Positions 6,355 to 7,215 of a stretch of DNA of 7,215 bases are shown piece by piece. How positions within the stretch are numbered: position 1 is the first letter of the stretch; every line of letters starts with the position of its first letter. The position numbers and the translations under genes were made by a program. The notes beneath the pieces are model-generated. The model was given only the letters and a program-made list of their open reading frames with translations, was not told where the DNA came from and ran no database searches. The stretch is from Segetibacter sp. (GTDB lineage Bacteria > Bacteroidota > Bacteroidia > Chitinophagales > Chitinophagaceae), in the NCBI GenBank assembly GCA_030146445.1, contig JASLBT010000217.1, forward strand, positions 1 to 7,215. The letters are read 5' to 3'.

Positions 6355-7215
6355 ATGAACCAAAAGATCTCTAAGTATTGGCTTTGCCAGATTGGGGGCT
6401 GGAGTACCTATATTATAGTATGGACCTTCTTCTACCTGACTTTACGTACCCAGGAGCAGCCAAATTTTTTTGAGGTTCTTATGCTTGACGCCATCGTAGG
6501 TATGGCAACGACGCACTTGATGAGGTTTTGTATCCGAAGGCTGGGTTTCCTGAAGAAGTCCCTGGATATCCAGATCATCTCCATGTTTCTTACAACACTG
6601 GCTTTCTCCTTTGCTTTTGGGTTCGCCAGCATCTTCTTCGAGAACTTGCTGAATCTAACCCCTGAACAGTTTAAACGTTTCACCCTCATCAACCAAACCT
6701 TACGGGCATCTTATGGTGCTTTCTTCTTTCTTATTATCTGGAACCTTATCTATTTTACCTACCACTACATAGAAAAGAGCCGCCAGGAGCAGCTTGACAA
6801 AATACGTTTGCAAACGTTGGTTAAAGAATTGGAACTAAAAACCATTAAATCTCACATCAATCCTCACTTTATTTTCAACGCGCTCAACAGCATCAGGGCG
6901 CTTGTTGATGAAAATCCCGAAAGAGCGCGCCAGGCGATTACTGAACTCAGTAACATCCTTAGAAGCAGCATGAAAGCGGAGAAGCTTGAAACAGCGCCGC
7001 TTGAGAAGGAATTGGGGATAGTAAAGGACTATCTGGCACTTGAACACATTCGTTTTGAAGACCGGCTCAGGGTCGAATATGACGTGGATGAGGATACGCT
7101 GGATCAGCCCGTTCCGCCAATGATGTTACAGACGCTGGTTGAGAATGCCATAAAACATGGGATTAGTAAAAGGGTTGAAGGCGGGGTAATTAAAATTATA
7201 TCAGACTTCAAGGGC
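6355..7215 (+). CDS. LytS/YehU-type membrane sensor histidine kinase (partial)
   Basis: The frame is open for 287 codons from ATG 6355 to the window edge, so the C-terminus is missing. The N-terminal part has four predicted membrane helices (about residues 15-31, 41-60, 72-95, 119-138) with short loops and no separate extracellular sensor domain. A charged linker, likely coiled coil (about 139-163), leads to the His_kinase domain (PF06580 type) with SHINPHFIFNALNSIRAL (166-183); His171 in the NPHF motif is the likely phospho-acceptor. The ATPase N-box VENAIKHGI is at 262-270; the G-boxes lie beyond the edge. In this family the partner is usually a LytTR-type response regulator encoded next door, here presumably to the right of the window. 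Starting at the next Met (residue 43) would lose helix 1, so ATG 6355 is preferred. The signal sensed is unknown. Confidence 0.92.
   Translation, partial: MNQKISKYWLCQIGGWSTYIIVWTFFYLTLRTQEQPNFFEVLMLDAIVGMATTHLMRFCIRRLGFLKKSLDIQIISMFLTTLAFSFAFGFASIFFENLLNLTPEQFKRFTLINQTLRASYGAFFFLIIWNLIYFTYHYIEKSRQEQLDKIRLQTLVKELELKTIKSHINPHFIFNALNSIRALVDENPERARQAITELSNILRSSMKAEKLETAPLEKELGIVKDYLALEHIRFEDRLRVEYDVDEDTLDQPVPPMMLQTLVENAIKHGISKRVEGGVIKIISDFKG

Overview
The window reads as ordinary chromosomal DNA of a Bacteroidota bacterium, probably of the Chitinophagales or Sphingobacteriales type (the order is an inference). Evidence: a DUF3078 outer-membrane protein, a family largely confined to this phylum; promoter matches of the TTG-N17-23-TAnnTTTG type; no clear Shine-Dalgarno sequences before the genes; and a LytS-type histidine kinase of the kind common in this phylum. 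I see no transposase, integrase, phage gene, CRISPR array, tRNA or rRNA, and nothing that amounts to a new defence or biosynthetic system.

Layout: 1-171 holds no recognisable gene. 172-1065 (minus) is an EamA/DMT-family transporter. A 20-codon leader frame precedes it in the same reading frame. Divergent from it, 1133-1864 (plus) encodes a PPK2-family polyphosphate kinase. A 418-base gap (1865-2282) follows; it contains several inverted repeats and, at its right end, a well-formed promoter whose -7 box sits inside a perfect 9-bp dyad. 2283-3209 (plus) encodes the exported DUF3078 protein, followed by scpA at 3288-4091 (plus). scpA is convergent with dxs at 4145-6082 (minus), across only 53 bases. 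A divergent intergenic region (6083-6354) carries several palindromes and a promoter, and a LytS/YehU-type sensor kinase begins at 6355 and runs off the right edge.

The genes do not form one pathway. They cover export (EamA), polyphosphate-driven nucleotide phosphorylation (PPK2), the cell envelope (DUF3078), chromosome condensation (ScpA with SMC and ScpB), isoprenoid precursor synthesis (DXS) and signalling (LytS-type kinase). Only DUF3078 and scpA could plausibly share a transcript.

The less ordinary signals are non-coding or concern gene starts: the dyad around the DUF3078 promoter, the hairpin cluster at 1956-2095 with two competing pairings, the tyrosine-rich leader frame before the transporter, a promoter so close to the kinase ATG that its mRNA may be leaderless, and non-ATG starts in three of the six genes.
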